The notes: a model not told the origin generated them from the letters alone. 64,000 bases of DNA from Chryseobacterium culicis (GCF_900108365.1 NZ_FNWQ01000003.1:248001-312000); one strand, 5' to 3'; shown: positions 9,671-19,405, counted from the stretch's first letter. Made by a program: numbers and translations.

Positions 9671-10297
9671 ATGCATTATTTGGAAGCTTTAAGCAGAAGA
9701 TATTCTGTAAAAAAATTCAATCATCAGATTATTCCTCAGGAAACCCTTCACAACATTCTTGAGTCAGGAAAGCTGTCTGCAAGTTCACTGGGGCTTCAGC
9801 CCTATAAAATGGTGATTGTTGAAAGTGAGGAAATGAAGAAGAAACTGATCCCTGCTTTCTATAATCCTTCTCAGATCTCCACCTGTTCTCATCTTGTTGT
9901 TATTATTTCAAAGAAAGTTATTGAAGAGCACTATATCCGGGGATATTTTAATCATATTTCTGAAGTAAGAGATACTCCTCTTGAACAGCTGGATCCATTC
10001 AGAAAGAGCATTAACCAGCATATCACACAAAAAACACAGGATGAAATTTTCAACTGGGCAGAAAAGCAGTCTTACATCGTATTGGCCAATCTTATGTATG
10101 CTGCGGCTATCGAAAATATAGACTCCTGTCCTATGGAAGGCTTCCGCCAGGATATTATAGAAGAGATTCTCAGTATAGATCCGGAAACAGAAAAAGTAAC
10201 CGTTACCCTCGCTTTAGGCTACCGTTCTGAAGAAGACTACTTCCAGCACATGAAAAAAGTAAGAAAACCAAACGAAAAATTGTTTAAATTTATTTAA
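9671..10297 (+). CDS. Nitroreductase family NAD(P)H-dependent oxidoreductase
   Basis: A 208-residue FMN-dependent nitroreductase of the NfsB type. The N-terminal FMN-binding segment RRYSVKKF and the SASSLGLQPYK segment fit the family, as does the C-terminal ALGYRSEEDYF. These enzymes transfer electrons from NAD(P)H to quinones or nitro compounds; the physiological substrate is unknown. It is the first gene of an apparent operon with nadB (31 bp gap) and nadC, so it may use or report on the NAD pool. That link is inferred from position only. Confidence 0.85.
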   Translation: MHYLEALSRRYSVKKFNHQIIPQETLHNILESGKLSASSLGLQPYKMVIVESEEMKKKLIPAFYNPSQISTCSHLVVIISKKVIEEHYIRGYFNHISEVRDTPLEQLDPFRKSINQHITQKTQDEIFNWAEKQSYIVLANLMYAAAIENIDSCPMEGFRQDIIEEILSIDPETEKVTVTLALGYRSEEDYFQHMKKVRKPNEKLFKFI

Positions 10298-10328
10298 TAT
10301 TTTAAACGATTGTACCTAAAGCAAGCAT

Positions 10329-11900
10329 ATGATAAAAGCGGATGTATTAGTAATCGGTTCCGGCATTTCCGGACTTTCCTATGCCATTAAAGTTTCTGAA
10401 CAGCTCCCTGATGCCAAAATCATTATCGTAACAAAATCTGACGAAGACGAAAGCAATACAAAATATGCCCAGGGCGGTCTGGCTGTTGTTACAGATTTTC
10501 AAAATGATAATTTTCAAAAACACATTGACGATACCATGCGTGCCGGTGACGGTGAAAACAAACGTGATGTTGTAGAAATGGTAGTAAGAGAAGCCCCGGC
10601 AAGATTCAATGAAATTGTAGAATGGGGTGCCCAGTTCGACATGAAAAATGGCAAATTTGCTTTAGGAAGAGAAGGAGGCCATACCGAAAACAGAATCGTC
10701 CATCACAAAGATATTACAGGTTTTGAGATTGAAAGGGCATTACTGGAAACCGCCAAAAACAGCCCGAATATTGAAATCCTGGATCATCATTATGTGATTG
10801 ATATCATTACCCAGCACCACGTTCCGGGAAAAGAACTTAATGAAGGGGACATCCACTGTTATGGCGCTTATATTCTGGATGAAAAATCCAAAACGATCAA
10901 AAAAATCACTTCTAAAATAACCCTGGCTGCCACAGGAGGAGCCGGGCATGTTTATAAAAATACGACCAATCCTACGATTGCCACTGGAGACGGAATTGCT
11001 TTTGTAGCCAGGGCCAAAGGAAAAGTTTCCAATATGCAGTACTATCAGTTCCACCCAACAGCTTTATACAGCAAAATGGATGGAATGCTGTTTTTAATTT
11101 CCGAAGCCGTCCGTGGAGACGGAGCAAAATTGAGAACAAAGAGGGGTGAAAAATTCATGCATAAATATGATGAACGAGAAGAACTTGCCTCAAGAGATAT
11201 TGTCGCAAGAGCTATTGATGCTGAAATGAAAATTACCGGAGACGAATTTGTAGGGTTAGATTGTAAGGAAATGAATCATGAAAAATTCTTAGAACATTTC
11301 CCGAATATCTATAAAAAGTGCAAAGACGAAGGAATAGATCCTTTCACCCAGTTAATTCCCGTTGTTCCTGCCTGTCACTATTTGATGGGTGGTATTGAAG
11401 TAGACAGGGACGGACAGTCTTCCATCAGAAATCTTTTTGCTGTAGGAGAATGTACCAACTCCGGACTTCACGGAGCCAACAGACTGGCCTCCAACTCATT
11501 ACTTGAAGGATTGGTTTTCGGACATAATGCTGCTATGAAAACAGTAGATCTTCTGAATGAAAACAATTTTAACTTTGATGATCTTAAAGCTGTTCCGGAA
11601 TGGAATGAGGAAGGAATGAAGATCATGGATGAAATGGTTATCGTAAGCTACCTGAGAAAGCAGCTCCAGGAAATGATGAGTGATCTGGTAGGTATCGTAA
11701 GAAGCAACAGACGTCTGAATATGGCTTTACAAAAGCACCAGGAGATCGCAGCTGCAGTGGATGAAATCTATCACTACTCCATTCTTTCGCCACAACTTTC
11801 AGAATTAAGAAACCTAACAACCGTTGCCCACCTCATCATTAGCCAGTCTATGGAAATGACAGAGAACAAGGGAGCATTTTATAATAAAGATTTAGCCTAA
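10329..11900 (+). CDS. nadB: L-aspartate oxidase
   Basis: A 523-residue FAD enzyme that oxidises L-aspartate to iminoaspartate, the first step of de novo NAD synthesis. The dinucleotide-binding GSGISGLSYA lies at the N-terminus. The flavoprotein motifs TKYAQGGLAVV, REGGHTENRIVHHKD and HGANRLASNSLLEG follow, then a C-terminal helical domain ending near ENKGAFYNKDLA. The length is normal. It is followed after 12 bp by nadC. nadA (quinolinate synthase) is not in the window and must lie elsewhere. Confidence 0.97.
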   Translation: MIKADVLVIGSGISGLSYAIKVSEQLPDAKIIIVTKSDEDESNTKYAQGGLAVVTDFQNDNFQKHIDDTMRAGDGENKRDVVEMVVREAPARFNEIVEWGAQFDMKNGKFALGREGGHTENRIVHHKDITGFEIERALLETAKNSPNIEILDHHYVIDIITQHHVPGKELNEGDIHCYGAYILDEKSKTIKKITSKITLAATGGAGHVYKNTTNPTIATGDGIAFVARAKGKVSNMQYYQFHPTALYSKMDGMLFLISEAVRGDGAKLRTKRGEKFMHKYDEREELASRDIVARAIDAEMKITGDEFVGLDCKEMNHEKFLEHFPNIYKKCKDEGIDPFTQLIPVVPACHYLMGGIEVDRDGQSSIRNLFAVGECTNSGLHGANRLASNSLLEGLVFGHNAAMKTVDLLNENNFNFDDLKAVPEWNEEGMKIMDEMVIVSYLRKQLQEMMSDLVGIVRSNRRLNMALQKHQEIAAAVDEIYHYSILSPQLSELRNLTTVAHLIISQSMEMTENKGAFYNKDLA

Positions 11901-11912
11901 AAGCAGTACAAA

Positions 11913-12773
11913 ATGAAAAGACCAGCATACGTAACCGATAAAGCATTAAAAACATTTATAAAAAGTGCCCTTGAAGAAGATATTCAGGATGGTGACCACT
12001 CTACCCTTTCTACCATTCCGCAGGATCTTGTGCAAAGTGCAAAGCTTTTGGTAAAACAGGACTGTATTCTTGCAGGGGTGGAGCTGGCAGAAATTATTTT
12101 TAAAACGTTTGATAAAAATCTGAAAGTTGAAGTTTTCATTAAAGATGGAACTCCCTGTAAATTCGGAGATGTGGCTCTTATTGTAACGGGAAGCGCAAGA
12201 TCTATCCTTTCTACCGAAAGATTTGTTCTGAACTGCATGCAAAGAATGAGTGGGATTGCAACCCTTACCCACGACTGGGATTCAAGATTGGTAGGAACAA
12301 AAACCAAGCTTTTAGATACAAGAAAAACGACCCCAAATTTCAGGATATGCGAAAAATGGGCGGTTGCCATTGGAGGTGGAACTAATCACAGATATGGACT
12401 TTATGATATGATCATGCTGAAAGACAACCATATTGATTACAACGGAAGTATTACCAATGCAGTGGCAATGGCAAAGGACTACGTTAAAAAGAATAAGAAA
12501 AAGTTAAAAATAGAGGTTGAAACAAGAAACCTGGAAGAAGTTCAGGAAGCAATTAATGCAAAAGTAGACAGAATCATGCTTGATAACATGGATGTTAAAA
12601 CCATGAAACAGGCTGTAAAGATGATTAATGGTTCATGTGAGTCTGAAGCTTCAGGCGGAATCAGCCGCGATATGCTTAAAGAAATTGCCTCAACAGGAGT
12701 TACATTTATCTCTGCTGGAGCCCTTACACACTCTGCGGAGAATATAGATTTGAGTCTCAAAGCAGTGAAATAG
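11913..12773 (+). CDS. nadC: Nicotinate-nucleotide pyrophosphorylase (carboxylating)
   Basis: A 286-residue quinolinate phosphoribosyltransferase that makes nicotinate mononucleotide from quinolinate and PRPP. Visible motifs are LNCMQRMSGIAT, DTRKTTPNFR, the GGGTNHRYGLYDMIMLKDNH block and the C-terminal EASGGISRDML. It is the last gene of the nitroreductase-nadB-nadC operon. After it comes a 208-bp AT-rich gap leading to the TonB receptor; no strong terminator is seen there. Confidence 0.97.
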   Translation: MKRPAYVTDKALKTFIKSALEEDIQDGDHSTLSTIPQDLVQSAKLLVKQDCILAGVELAEIIFKTFDKNLKVEVFIKDGTPCKFGDVALIVTGSARSILSTERFVLNCMQRMSGIATLTHDWDSRLVGTKTKLLDTRKTTPNFRICEKWAVAIGGGTNHRYGLYDMIMLKDNHIDYNGSITNAVAMAKDYVKKNKKKLKIEVETRNLEEVQEAINAKVDRIMLDNMDVKTMKQAVKMINGSCESEASGGISRDMLKEIASTGVTFISAGALTHSAENIDLSLKAVK

Positions 12774-12981
12774 CTTTATATTTTTAATAAAAACACACCC
12801 TCTTTGTTAAAAATTCAATAACATGACTTTTTTCATGCAAAAATTCAATTTTTAGTCATATTGCTGATTTTCAACATTTTAATATTATTAAGATTGATTA
12901 AAAATTAACATTGAGTTAATAATAGTTAAATTTTATTTTGCGAATTTTGCAGAAAATTAAATCTAATTATTACTAACGATT

Positions 12982-15567
12982 ATGAAATTAATCAACAAAT
13001 CGATACTAACTGCGGTTATTACTTTATCTACAGCTAGTGTTTATTACGCTCAACAAGTTCAGGATACAGCGCAAGCTAAGTCTAAAGATATTGATGAGGT
13101 AATCTTAAGAGGTGTAACGGATATCGCTAAAGATAGAAAGACACCAGTTGCAGTATCTACAATCAAAGCTGCTCAAATCCTTGAAAGACAAGGAAACCAG
13201 GAGTTGGTAGAATTGCTAAACACAACACCATCCGTATATGCTACAAAAGGAGGTGGTGGATTTGGAGATTCTCAGATCACTATGCGTGGTTTTGAATCAA
13301 GAAACATCGCAGTAATGGTAAATGGTATGCCTGTAAATGATATGGAGGGTGGTACTGTTTATTTCTCAAACTGGACCGGTTTATCAGATGTTACAAGTAC
13401 AATGCAGGTACAAAGAGGTTTAGGTTCTTCTAAACTTGCCATTGCATCGGTAGGAGGTACAATGAACTTCCTGACAAAATCAGCTGATATGAAAAGAGGT
13501 GGGATTCTAAGATTCGGAGTTGGTAACAATGACTATCTTAAAACTTCCTTCGCTTACAACACAGGAAAATCTGAAAACGGATGGTCATCTTCCATCTTAA
13601 TGAGCAGACAAGCTGGTAGCACTTATATAGAAAACACACAATACGAATCTTATGCTTATTATTTTGCATTAGGTTGGGAGCCCAATAAGAAACACAATTT
13701 CCAGTTTACCCTAACTTCTGCACCTCAATGGCATAACCAGAGAACATTCTCTCCAACAATCCAAAACTACATCAAGTACAATCCGGATCAAGATGGAACA
13801 CCGTACAGACAGTATAACTCTGATTATGGTTACTACACTGATGCCAATGGGAACAAAGTATCATTGGCTAACAGAGCAAACTATTACTCTAAGCCTGTAA
13901 TGATGTTAAACTGGGATTGGACAATGAGCGAAAAATCCAAGTTAAGTACTGTTTTATACATGTCTAATGGTAGAGGTGGTGGAACTGGTGAAATCGGTAG
14001 AGTTGGAGGAAAAGGAATCACTGATCCTTCTTTTATTGATGGAGGCGGTCACTTCAACTATGACGCTATTTTCGCAGCAAACAAGGCTGTCAATGTAAAT
14101 ACAGCAAATGCCGGCAGCACTTTGATCCGTAGATCAAGTATCAACTCTCACAACTGGTATGGTATCTTGGCTAACTTCCAGCACAAACTTAATGATAACT
14201 GGAATTTCTCAATCGGTACAGATGACAGATATTATTATGGTTACCATTATCAGGTAGCTTCTGACTTATATGGAGCTTCAGGATACAAGGATAGCAACAA
14301 CAAAAATATTGCTCCGAATATTGTAAACAAAACTTATAATTACCAACAGCTAACCTGGAATCCTTTCGGAGGAAAAACAGCTCCTATCCAGGATCAAATT
14401 GGTTACAGTAACGACGGAGAAGTTATCTGGTATAGCGGTTTCGGTCAGGTTGAGTTTAATAAAAACAACTTCTCTGCATTCTTACAGGGATCGGTTTCTA
14501 ACCAAGGATACCAAAGAATTGATAACTTCATTCAAGATGGTGTAACTAAACAGCAAGGTCAGGTTGTTAACACAAAAACTGGATTCAAAAATCTTTTTGG
14601 ATATAACATCAAAGGAGGTGCTAACTATAACATTAATGCAAATCATAATGTTTTTGCTAATATCGGATACTATAGCAAGCAGCCATTCTTCAATTCTGTA
14701 TATCCAAGTAACTTCCAAGTAGTTAACCCAACTTTAACTAACGAAAAAATATTCTCTGCCGAAGTTGGATATGGTTTCAGATCGCAAAAACTTAGTGCGA
14801 ACGTAAACCTTTACAGAACTTCATGGGGAGACAGATGGTTAAGAAGAACAAATCAGACATTTACTCTACCTGATAATACAACTACTACTGGATATGCAGA
14901 AATTAGTGGTATTACTGAAATCCACCAGGGAGTTGAAGTAGATGCTACTTACAGACCAACTAGTTACCTTGAATTCCAGGGTATGTTCTCATGGGGTGAT
15001 TATTATTATAAAGGTAATGCTACTGGTGCTGCTTTTGATGATAACAACAATCCTCTTACTTTAGCTGGAACTTCTACATCTACCACACTTTATTTAGATA
15101 AAGTAAAAGTAGGAGGAACAAGTAATAACAGTATTCCTCAGATGACAGCATCATTAGGAGCTACTGTAAAACCAGTTAAAGACCTTAGCATCTTCGGAAC
15201 TTGGAGATATGTAGGTAAATTGTATTCTTCAATTGATATCGCTACATTCTCTAATCAGGCAGCACAGGATAAAGGAGTTATGAAGTTACCGGATTTCAAC
15301 CTTTTTGATGTAGGATTCTCTTACAAAATCAGATTAAGAGATGCTTCTCAATATTTCACGATTGGTGCAAACGTATACAACTTGTTTGATACTACTTATA
15401 TTTCTGATGCTTCTACAAACGTATTCACGAAAACTAGTGATCAGTTTGCGACAGCAGCTCAATATGAGGCTTATCAATCTACTCTGTACAAAGGAATTGA
15501 TCCTACTAACCGTGTACTTTTCGGATTCGGAAGAACATGGGCAGCTAACCTATCATTCAACTTCTAA
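12982..15567 (+). CDS. TonB-dependent outer membrane receptor
   Basis: An 861-residue outer-membrane receptor. A signal peptide (about residues 1-23, ending VYYAQ) is followed by a TonB-box-like segment (IDEVILRG, ~38-45). The plug domain covers ~55-170 (VELLNTTPSVYATKGGGGFGDSQITMRGF, with NGMPVNDMEGG). The rest is a beta-barrel ending in the aromatic signature LSFNF. It lacks the N-terminal carboxypeptidase-like domain of SusC proteins and has no SusD partner, so it is not a classical glycan pair. The substrate is unknown. It stands alone, with a promoter region upstream and a strong terminator downstream. Confidence 0.93.
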   Translation: MKLINKSILTAVITLSTASVYYAQQVQDTAQAKSKDIDEVILRGVTDIAKDRKTPVAVSTIKAAQILERQGNQELVELLNTTPSVYATKGGGGFGDSQITMRGFESRNIAVMVNGMPVNDMEGGTVYFSNWTGLSDVTSTMQVQRGLGSSKLAIASVGGTMNFLTKSADMKRGGILRFGVGNNDYLKTSFAYNTGKSENGWSSSILMSRQAGSTYIENTQYESYAYYFALGWEPNKKHNFQFTLTSAPQWHNQRTFSPTIQNYIKYNPDQDGTPYRQYNSDYGYYTDANGNKVSLANRANYYSKPVMMLNWDWTMSEKSKLSTVLYMSNGRGGGTGEIGRVGGKGITDPSFIDGGGHFNYDAIFAANKAVNVNTANAGSTLIRRSSINSHNWYGILANFQHKLNDNWNFSIGTDDRYYYGYHYQVASDLYGASGYKDSNNKNIAPNIVNKTYNYQQLTWNPFGGKTAPIQDQIGYSNDGEVIWYSGFGQVEFNKNNFSAFLQGSVSNQGYQRIDNFIQDGVTKQQGQVVNTKTGFKNLFGYNIKGGANYNINANHNVFANIGYYSKQPFFNSVYPSNFQVVNPTLTNEKIFSAEVGYGFRSQKLSANVNLYRTSWGDRWLRRTNQTFTLPDNTTTTGYAEISGITEIHQGVEVDATYRPTSYLEFQGMFSWGDYYYKGNATGAAFDDNNNPLTLAGTSTSTTLYLDKVKVGGTSNNSIPQMTASLGATVKPVKDLSIFGTWRYVGKLYSSIDIATFSNQAAQDKGVMKLPDFNLFDVGFSYKIRLRDASQYFTIGANVYNLFDTTYISDASTNVFTKTSDQFATAAQYEAYQSTLYKGIDPTNRVLFGFGRTWAANLSFNF

Positions 15568-15598
15568 TAATATCACAATATTAGATTTTATAAATATC

Positions 15599-15625
15599 AA
15601 TCCCGGCTTTGAGCCGGGATTTTTG
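15599..15625 (+). terminator. Rho-independent terminator
   Basis: The arms aatcccggct and agccgggatt flank a 3-nt loop and are followed by TTTT. It separates the receptor gene from the next promoter. Confidence 0.85.
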
Positions 15626-15626
15626 T

Positions 15627-15634
15627 TATCTTTG
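15627..15634 (+). promoter_or_regulatory. -7 promoter box
   Basis: TATCTTTG lies 19 nt before the ATG at 15654, directly behind the preceding terminator. Confidence 0.6.
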
Positions 15635-15653
15635 TGTACAAAAAATAGAAAGT

Positions 15654-16085
15654 ATGGATTTTTACAACATTTTACTTAATGCCCATAAAGGTTTCGGGTA
15701 TCTTGAAATTCTTTTGGTAACATTATTTATCATTGCCCTTTTAGCTACCATGTTCGGTTTCAGTGGAAAAGTGAACAAATTTTTGAAGAAAACAACACTA
15801 TTTACAATGATTTTCTTCCATGTTCAGTTTTTATTGGGAATCATTATGCTGATCACCACTTTCAGCAAAGGATTAAATATGGGAGAAGTAATGAAAAATG
15901 CAGCATTGAGATTCCAATATGTTGAACATCCTTTCTCTATGCTTATTGCAGCTGTTTTGATGACTATTGTTAACAAAAAAGTAAAATCCAACGATACTAT
16001 TTCTTTAGGGGTAGTAATTATGGGGCTGATTGCAGTAGGTTTATTTGCATTCGCGTTTCCTTGGACAAGAGTCTTCGGGGCTTAA
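15654..16085 (+). CDS. Small four-helix integral membrane protein
   Basis: A 143-residue protein with four predicted membrane helices (~20-40, 50-72, 93-107, 117-138) and little else. The ATG at 15654 is preferred over an in-frame ATG at 15609, because the latter lies inside the upstream terminator hairpin and before the -7 box at 15627. Similar small proteins are common in Flavobacteriia and are sometimes labelled cytochrome b-like. Histidines at the helix ends (HAHKG-type start, FFHVQF, VEHPF) could bind heme, but this is not established. Function unknown. Confidence 0.8.
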   Translation: MDFYNILLNAHKGFGYLEILLVTLFIIALLATMFGFSGKVNKFLKKTTLFTMIFFHVQFLLGIIMLITTFSKGLNMGEVMKNAALRFQYVEHPFSMLIAAVLMTIVNKKVKSNDTISLGVVIMGLIAVGLFAFAFPWTRVFGA

Positions 16086-16151
16086 AAAGATAAAGAAATT
16101 ATATGCGTTATAATTTATAAATAGTTTAATCTTAAATTTTTAATTAAATCA

Positions 16152-17144
16152 ATGAAAGTAGCTGTAGTAGGTTCAACAGGAATGGTTGGACAAGTTATGC
16201 TTAAAGTTTTGGAGGAGAGAAACTTCCCTGTAACAGAATTAATCCCGGTAGCATCCGAAAGATCTGTAGGCAAGAAGGTGAAGTATAAACAGAAGGAATT
16301 TACCATCGTAAGCATGAAGGACGCTATAGCTGCCAAACCGGATATTGCAATCTTCTCTGCTGGAGGGTCTACCTCTCTTGAATTCGCTCCCTTATTCGCA
16401 GAAGCAGGAACAACAGTAATTGACAATTCTTCTGCTTGGAGAATGGATCCTGACAAAAAACTAGTCGTTCCGGAGATCAATGCTGATGTTTTAACAAAAG
16501 AAGATAAAATCATTGCAAATCCGAATTGTTCTACCATTCAGCTGGTAATGGTTCTTGGACCATTGAACAAGAAATATGATTTAAAAAGAGTAATTGTTTC
16601 TACCTACCAGTCTGTAACCGGAACTGGAAAAGCTGCTGTAGACCAGTTAAACGGCGAAATCAGCGGAGATAATTCTACTGAAAAAGTATATCCTTATCAG
16701 ATCTTCAAAAATGCATTGCCGCACTGTGATGTATTTGCAGATGATGACTACACCAAAGAAGAGATTAAACTGATGAAGGAACCTAAGAAAATTTTAGGGG
16801 ATGACACCTTCAACTTAACAGCAACTGCGGTAAGAGTTCCGGTTCAGGGAGGACATTCTGAAAGTGTAAATATCGAATTTGAAAATGAATTTGAACTGGA
16901 TGAAGTAAGAAAAATCTTATCCGAAACTCCGGGAGTCATTGTCATGGATGATGTGAAAAACAACCACTATCCTATGCCATTATATTCTGAAGGTAAAGAC
17001 GAAGTTTTCGTAGGAAGAATAAGACGAGACCTGTCACAGCCTAAGACGCTCAATCTCTGGATTGTAGCAGATAACCTGAGGAAAGGAGCAGCAACAAACG
17101 CTGTACAAATTGCAGAATACATTGTAGCAAACAACTTAGTATAA
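16152..17144 (+). CDS. asd: Aspartate-semialdehyde dehydrogenase
   Basis: A 330-residue NADP-dependent enzyme that reduces aspartyl phosphate to the semialdehyde, feeding lysine/diaminopimelate, threonine and methionine synthesis. Visible are the Rossmann start VAVVGSTGMVGQ, the active-site cysteine in ANPNCSTIQ, the SVTGTGKAAVDQL loop and the catalytic histidine in VQGGHSESV. The length is normal. It appears monocistronic and is closed by a terminator at 17162. Confidence 0.97.
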   Translation: MKVAVVGSTGMVGQVMLKVLEERNFPVTELIPVASERSVGKKVKYKQKEFTIVSMKDAIAAKPDIAIFSAGGSTSLEFAPLFAEAGTTVIDNSSAWRMDPDKKLVVPEINADVLTKEDKIIANPNCSTIQLVMVLGPLNKKYDLKRVIVSTYQSVTGTGKAAVDQLNGEISGDNSTEKVYPYQIFKNALPHCDVFADDDYTKEEIKLMKEPKKILGDDTFNLTATAVRVPVQGGHSESVNIEFENEFELDEVRKILSETPGVIVMDDVKNNHYPMPLYSEGKDEVFVGRIRRDLSQPKTLNLWIVADNLRKGAATNAVQIAEYIVANNLV

Positions 17145-17161
17145 ACTAACAAAATAAAAAA

Positions 17162-17190
17162 GAGTCTCAAAATTGAGATTCTTTTTTTTA
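17162..17190 (+). terminator. Rho-independent terminator
   Basis: The arms gagtctcaa and ttgagattc (one wobble pair) are followed by a run of T after asd. Confidence 0.8.
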
Positions 17191-17204
17191 TCAAACTCTT
17201 CATA

Positions 17205-18203
17205 ATGAATACCCAGAAAAGTACCCACAAAGAGAAAATAGGATTTCAAAAGCTCATTGCAGTATTTGGTGTGATCCTTTTTATCGGAAAGATTATTGCC
17301 TGGAAACTCACCAATTCCGATGCCGTCTTTTCCGATGCCATGGAAAGCATCGTAAACGTCATCAGTGCATTTATGGGGCTTTATTCCCTCCATCTTGCCG
17401 CCAAACCTAAAGATGAAGACCATCCGTACGGCCACGGAAAAGTAGAATTCGTTACTTCCGGTATTGAAGGAGCTTTGATCGCCATAGCAGGGGTTATGAT
17501 CATCTATGAAGGTATTCACAGCCTTATCGTGGGGAAAACACTGAGTAAAATTGATCTGGGAATATGGATTATTGCTGCCACGGCCATTATCAATTATCTT
17601 CTGGGTTATATTTCCATAAAAAAAGGAGAGAGAGAAAATTCTCTGGTTCTTATTTCATCCGGCAAACACCTTCAGTCTGACACCATCACAACACTGGGAG
17701 TGGTAGGAAGCTTAATTATTGTTTATTTTACTAAAATTTACTGGCTGGATTCTGTAGTGGCTCTTACTTTTGGACTTTATATCATATTTGTAGGCTATAA
17801 AATCGTCCGAAAATCTTTAAGCGGGATTATGGATGAACAGGATCCTGAAATACTCAATCAGGTCATTAGAATCCTTGAAGAAAACAGACACGCAGAATGG
17901 ATAGATGTACACAATATGAAAATTCAGCAATTCGGTTCTTCACTGCATATTGATGCTCATATTACATTGCCATGGTATTACGACCTTCGTGATGCTCATG
18001 GAGAGATGGAACAAGTCATTATTCTTCTTGCCCAAAATATTAAACGAACTATTGAGTTCAATTTCCATATGGACGACTGTAAGCCGATTTCATGCCCGGT
18101 CTGCCAGATCAAAGAATGCCCTGTTCGTGAGAAAGATTTTGTAAAACGCATAGAATGGACACCGGAAAATGTAACCAGTGTAGATAAGCACACTGTAGAA
18201 TAA
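17205..18203 (+). CDS. Cation diffusion facilitator family transporter
   Basis: A 332-residue inner-membrane cation/proton antiporter of the CDF family. The paired metal-binding motifs are SDAVFSDAMES in helix II and HLQSDTITT in helix V. The HPYGHGK loop and a C-terminal cytoplasmic metal-sensing domain (~215-300, HMDDC) follow. The C-terminus has four cysteines arranged as C-x4-C-x2-C-x4-C around residues 288-302, a possible extra metal site. The preferred ion (Zn, Fe or Mn) cannot be fixed from sequence. It is convergent with the exosortase genes. Confidence 0.92.
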   Translation: MNTQKSTHKEKIGFQKLIAVFGVILFIGKIIAWKLTNSDAVFSDAMESIVNVISAFMGLYSLHLAAKPKDEDHPYGHGKVEFVTSGIEGALIAIAGVMIIYEGIHSLIVGKTLSKIDLGIWIIAATAIINYLLGYISIKKGERENSLVLISSGKHLQSDTITTLGVVGSLIIVYFTKIYWLDSVVALTFGLYIIFVGYKIVRKSLSGIMDEQDPEILNQVIRILEENRHAEWIDVHNMKIQQFGSSLHIDAHITLPWYYDLRDAHGEMEQVIILLAQNIKRTIEFNFHMDDCKPISCPVCQIKECPVREKDFVKRIEWTPENVTSVDKHTVE

Positions 18204-18233
18204 CGTACAGGAAAATCAGATAACAAAATCTTG

Positions 18234-18680
18234 CTAATTTCCTGAACTTTCTTTACCCATCATCTGCTTCCTGTAATAAAACATCGGAACAATTAAAAGT
18301 ATGATCAGTGGCTGAATCACAAATCTTCTCATGTAAAACGAAAAAAGATATCCTACTTCAAATCTTTCCGAAATACAATACAGATAAATAGGCAGGGCAA
18401 TGATAAAAACAATGGTAATCATCACAGCTCCCTGCAGAGTCCATCGCTTATTGTGAAATACACCATAGATAATCAGGCAGGAAAACATAAGATTCAAAAG
18501 AAACCGAAACAGATGCCCGGCAATCAGTTTCCCCCATTTAAATGCCGGAAACTCAATATTTTTATTGGCTTCATGGAAGTAATCAAGGAATGGATCATAA
18601 AAAAGAGTACTTTCCAGAGCCCTCACTCCTATCAATCCGCAGATTCCTGCTATAATGAGAAGCCAACTAATAGTTTTCAT
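18234..18680 (-). CDS. Exosortase F system-associated membrane protein
   Basis: A 148-residue protein with about four membrane helices. The start at 18680 (MKTISWLLIIAG) is chosen because it overlaps the end of xrtF by 14 bp in a different frame, giving translational coupling; an in-frame ATG at 18785 lies deep inside xrtF. Its size, position and the ALESTLFYDPFLDYF segment fit the membrane protein that always follows XrtF in Flavobacteriia. The biochemical role is unknown; it probably helps XrtF process or anchor its substrate. Confidence 0.85.
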   Translation of the reverse strand: MKTISWLLIIAGICGLIGVRALESTLFYDPFLDYFHEANKNIEFPAFKWGKLIAGHLFRFLLNLMFSCLIIYGVFHNKRWTLQGAVMITIVFIIALPIYLYCISERFEVGYLFSFYMRRFVIQPLIILLIVPMFYYRKQMMGKESSGN

Positions 18681-19197
18681 GTTGTAAAGCAAAAAATTTA
18701 ATCCAAACCAGCCAAAGCAAAACAACAGTTCCATAAATAACAGCAGGAAAAATAAAATCGTGGAACATTTTTCCATACTGCTCATAACCAGACATTACAA
18801 TATTCAATCCCACAATTCTCAGGAGATTCATAATATACAGTAAAACCAATCCTACTCCCACAAAAATGAAGGTTTTTGCTCCTTTATAAAATGCGAAAAC
18901 AAATGATACAAAAAGAATGATGACAGAAACAGCATTACAGCCTTCCACCATCCTTGTCTCGTATCGGTCTTTTACATAAAACCAAACCTGCTCATTCTTT
19001 ACATCATCATAAAGCTGCGTAGGATACCCCAGCACATTCTGTATAGAAGCTACCTGATTGGCAATAACTCTTGAAAAAGGATCCAACCCGGAATCTTTAC
19101 CATTATTAAGATAAAGCTGGTAAGCAAAAAGCAGCACCAGATAAATAATGATAAAACGCAATAAAATACCTAAAACAGGTTTAAAGTCTTTCAGCAT
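18667..19197 (-). CDS. xrtF: Exosortase family protein XrtF
   Basis: A 176-residue polytopic membrane transpeptidase-like protein. The exosortase catalytic triad is intact: C87 (VEGCNAVSV), R127 (NLLRIVG) and H146 (KMFHDFIFP), each at the start of a membrane helix. Exosortases cleave C-terminal sorting signals of exported proteins. XrtF is the short flavobacterial type whose substrates are not well defined. No protein with a recognisable PEP-CTERM-like tail occurs in the window. It forms a two-gene operon with the associated membrane protein downstream. Confidence 0.92.
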   Translation of the reverse strand: MLKDFKPVLGILLRFIIIYLVLLFAYQLYLNNGKDSGLDPFSRVIANQVASIQNVLGYPTQLYDDVKNEQVWFYVKDRYETRMVEGCNAVSVIILFVSFVFAFYKGAKTFIFVGVGLVLLYIMNLLRIVGLNIVMSGYEQYGKMFHDFIFPAVIYGTVVLLWLVWIKFFALQHENY

Positions 19198-19201
19198 AGT
19201 G

Positions 19202-19209
19202 CAAAGATA
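19202..19209 (-). promoter_or_regulatory. -7 promoter box of xrtF
   Basis: On the minus strand TATCTTTG ends 4 nt before the xrtF ATG (19197), the same spacing as dnaB and the nitroreductase gene. Confidence 0.6.
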
Positions 19210-19405
19210 AAAATTAGCCCTTAATATCCTGAATCTGAATAAAGAAAGTTAAAAACTCTCCCCTAAAACCGACAATAATCTATACAAAACTGATAATCTT
19301 CTCAAAGATTCACGATAAACCAGATCTTCGGCACGTCTTTACTATCAAGATCTTACCAGTTTTTTAACTTCACCCAATGATTATATTCAACTCATGTTAA
19401 TTTAG

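Noticed and set aside
12982..15567. SusC-type glycan importer
   Set aside because: There is no N-terminal carboxypeptidase-like domain and no SusD partner, so only a generic TonB receptor is supported.
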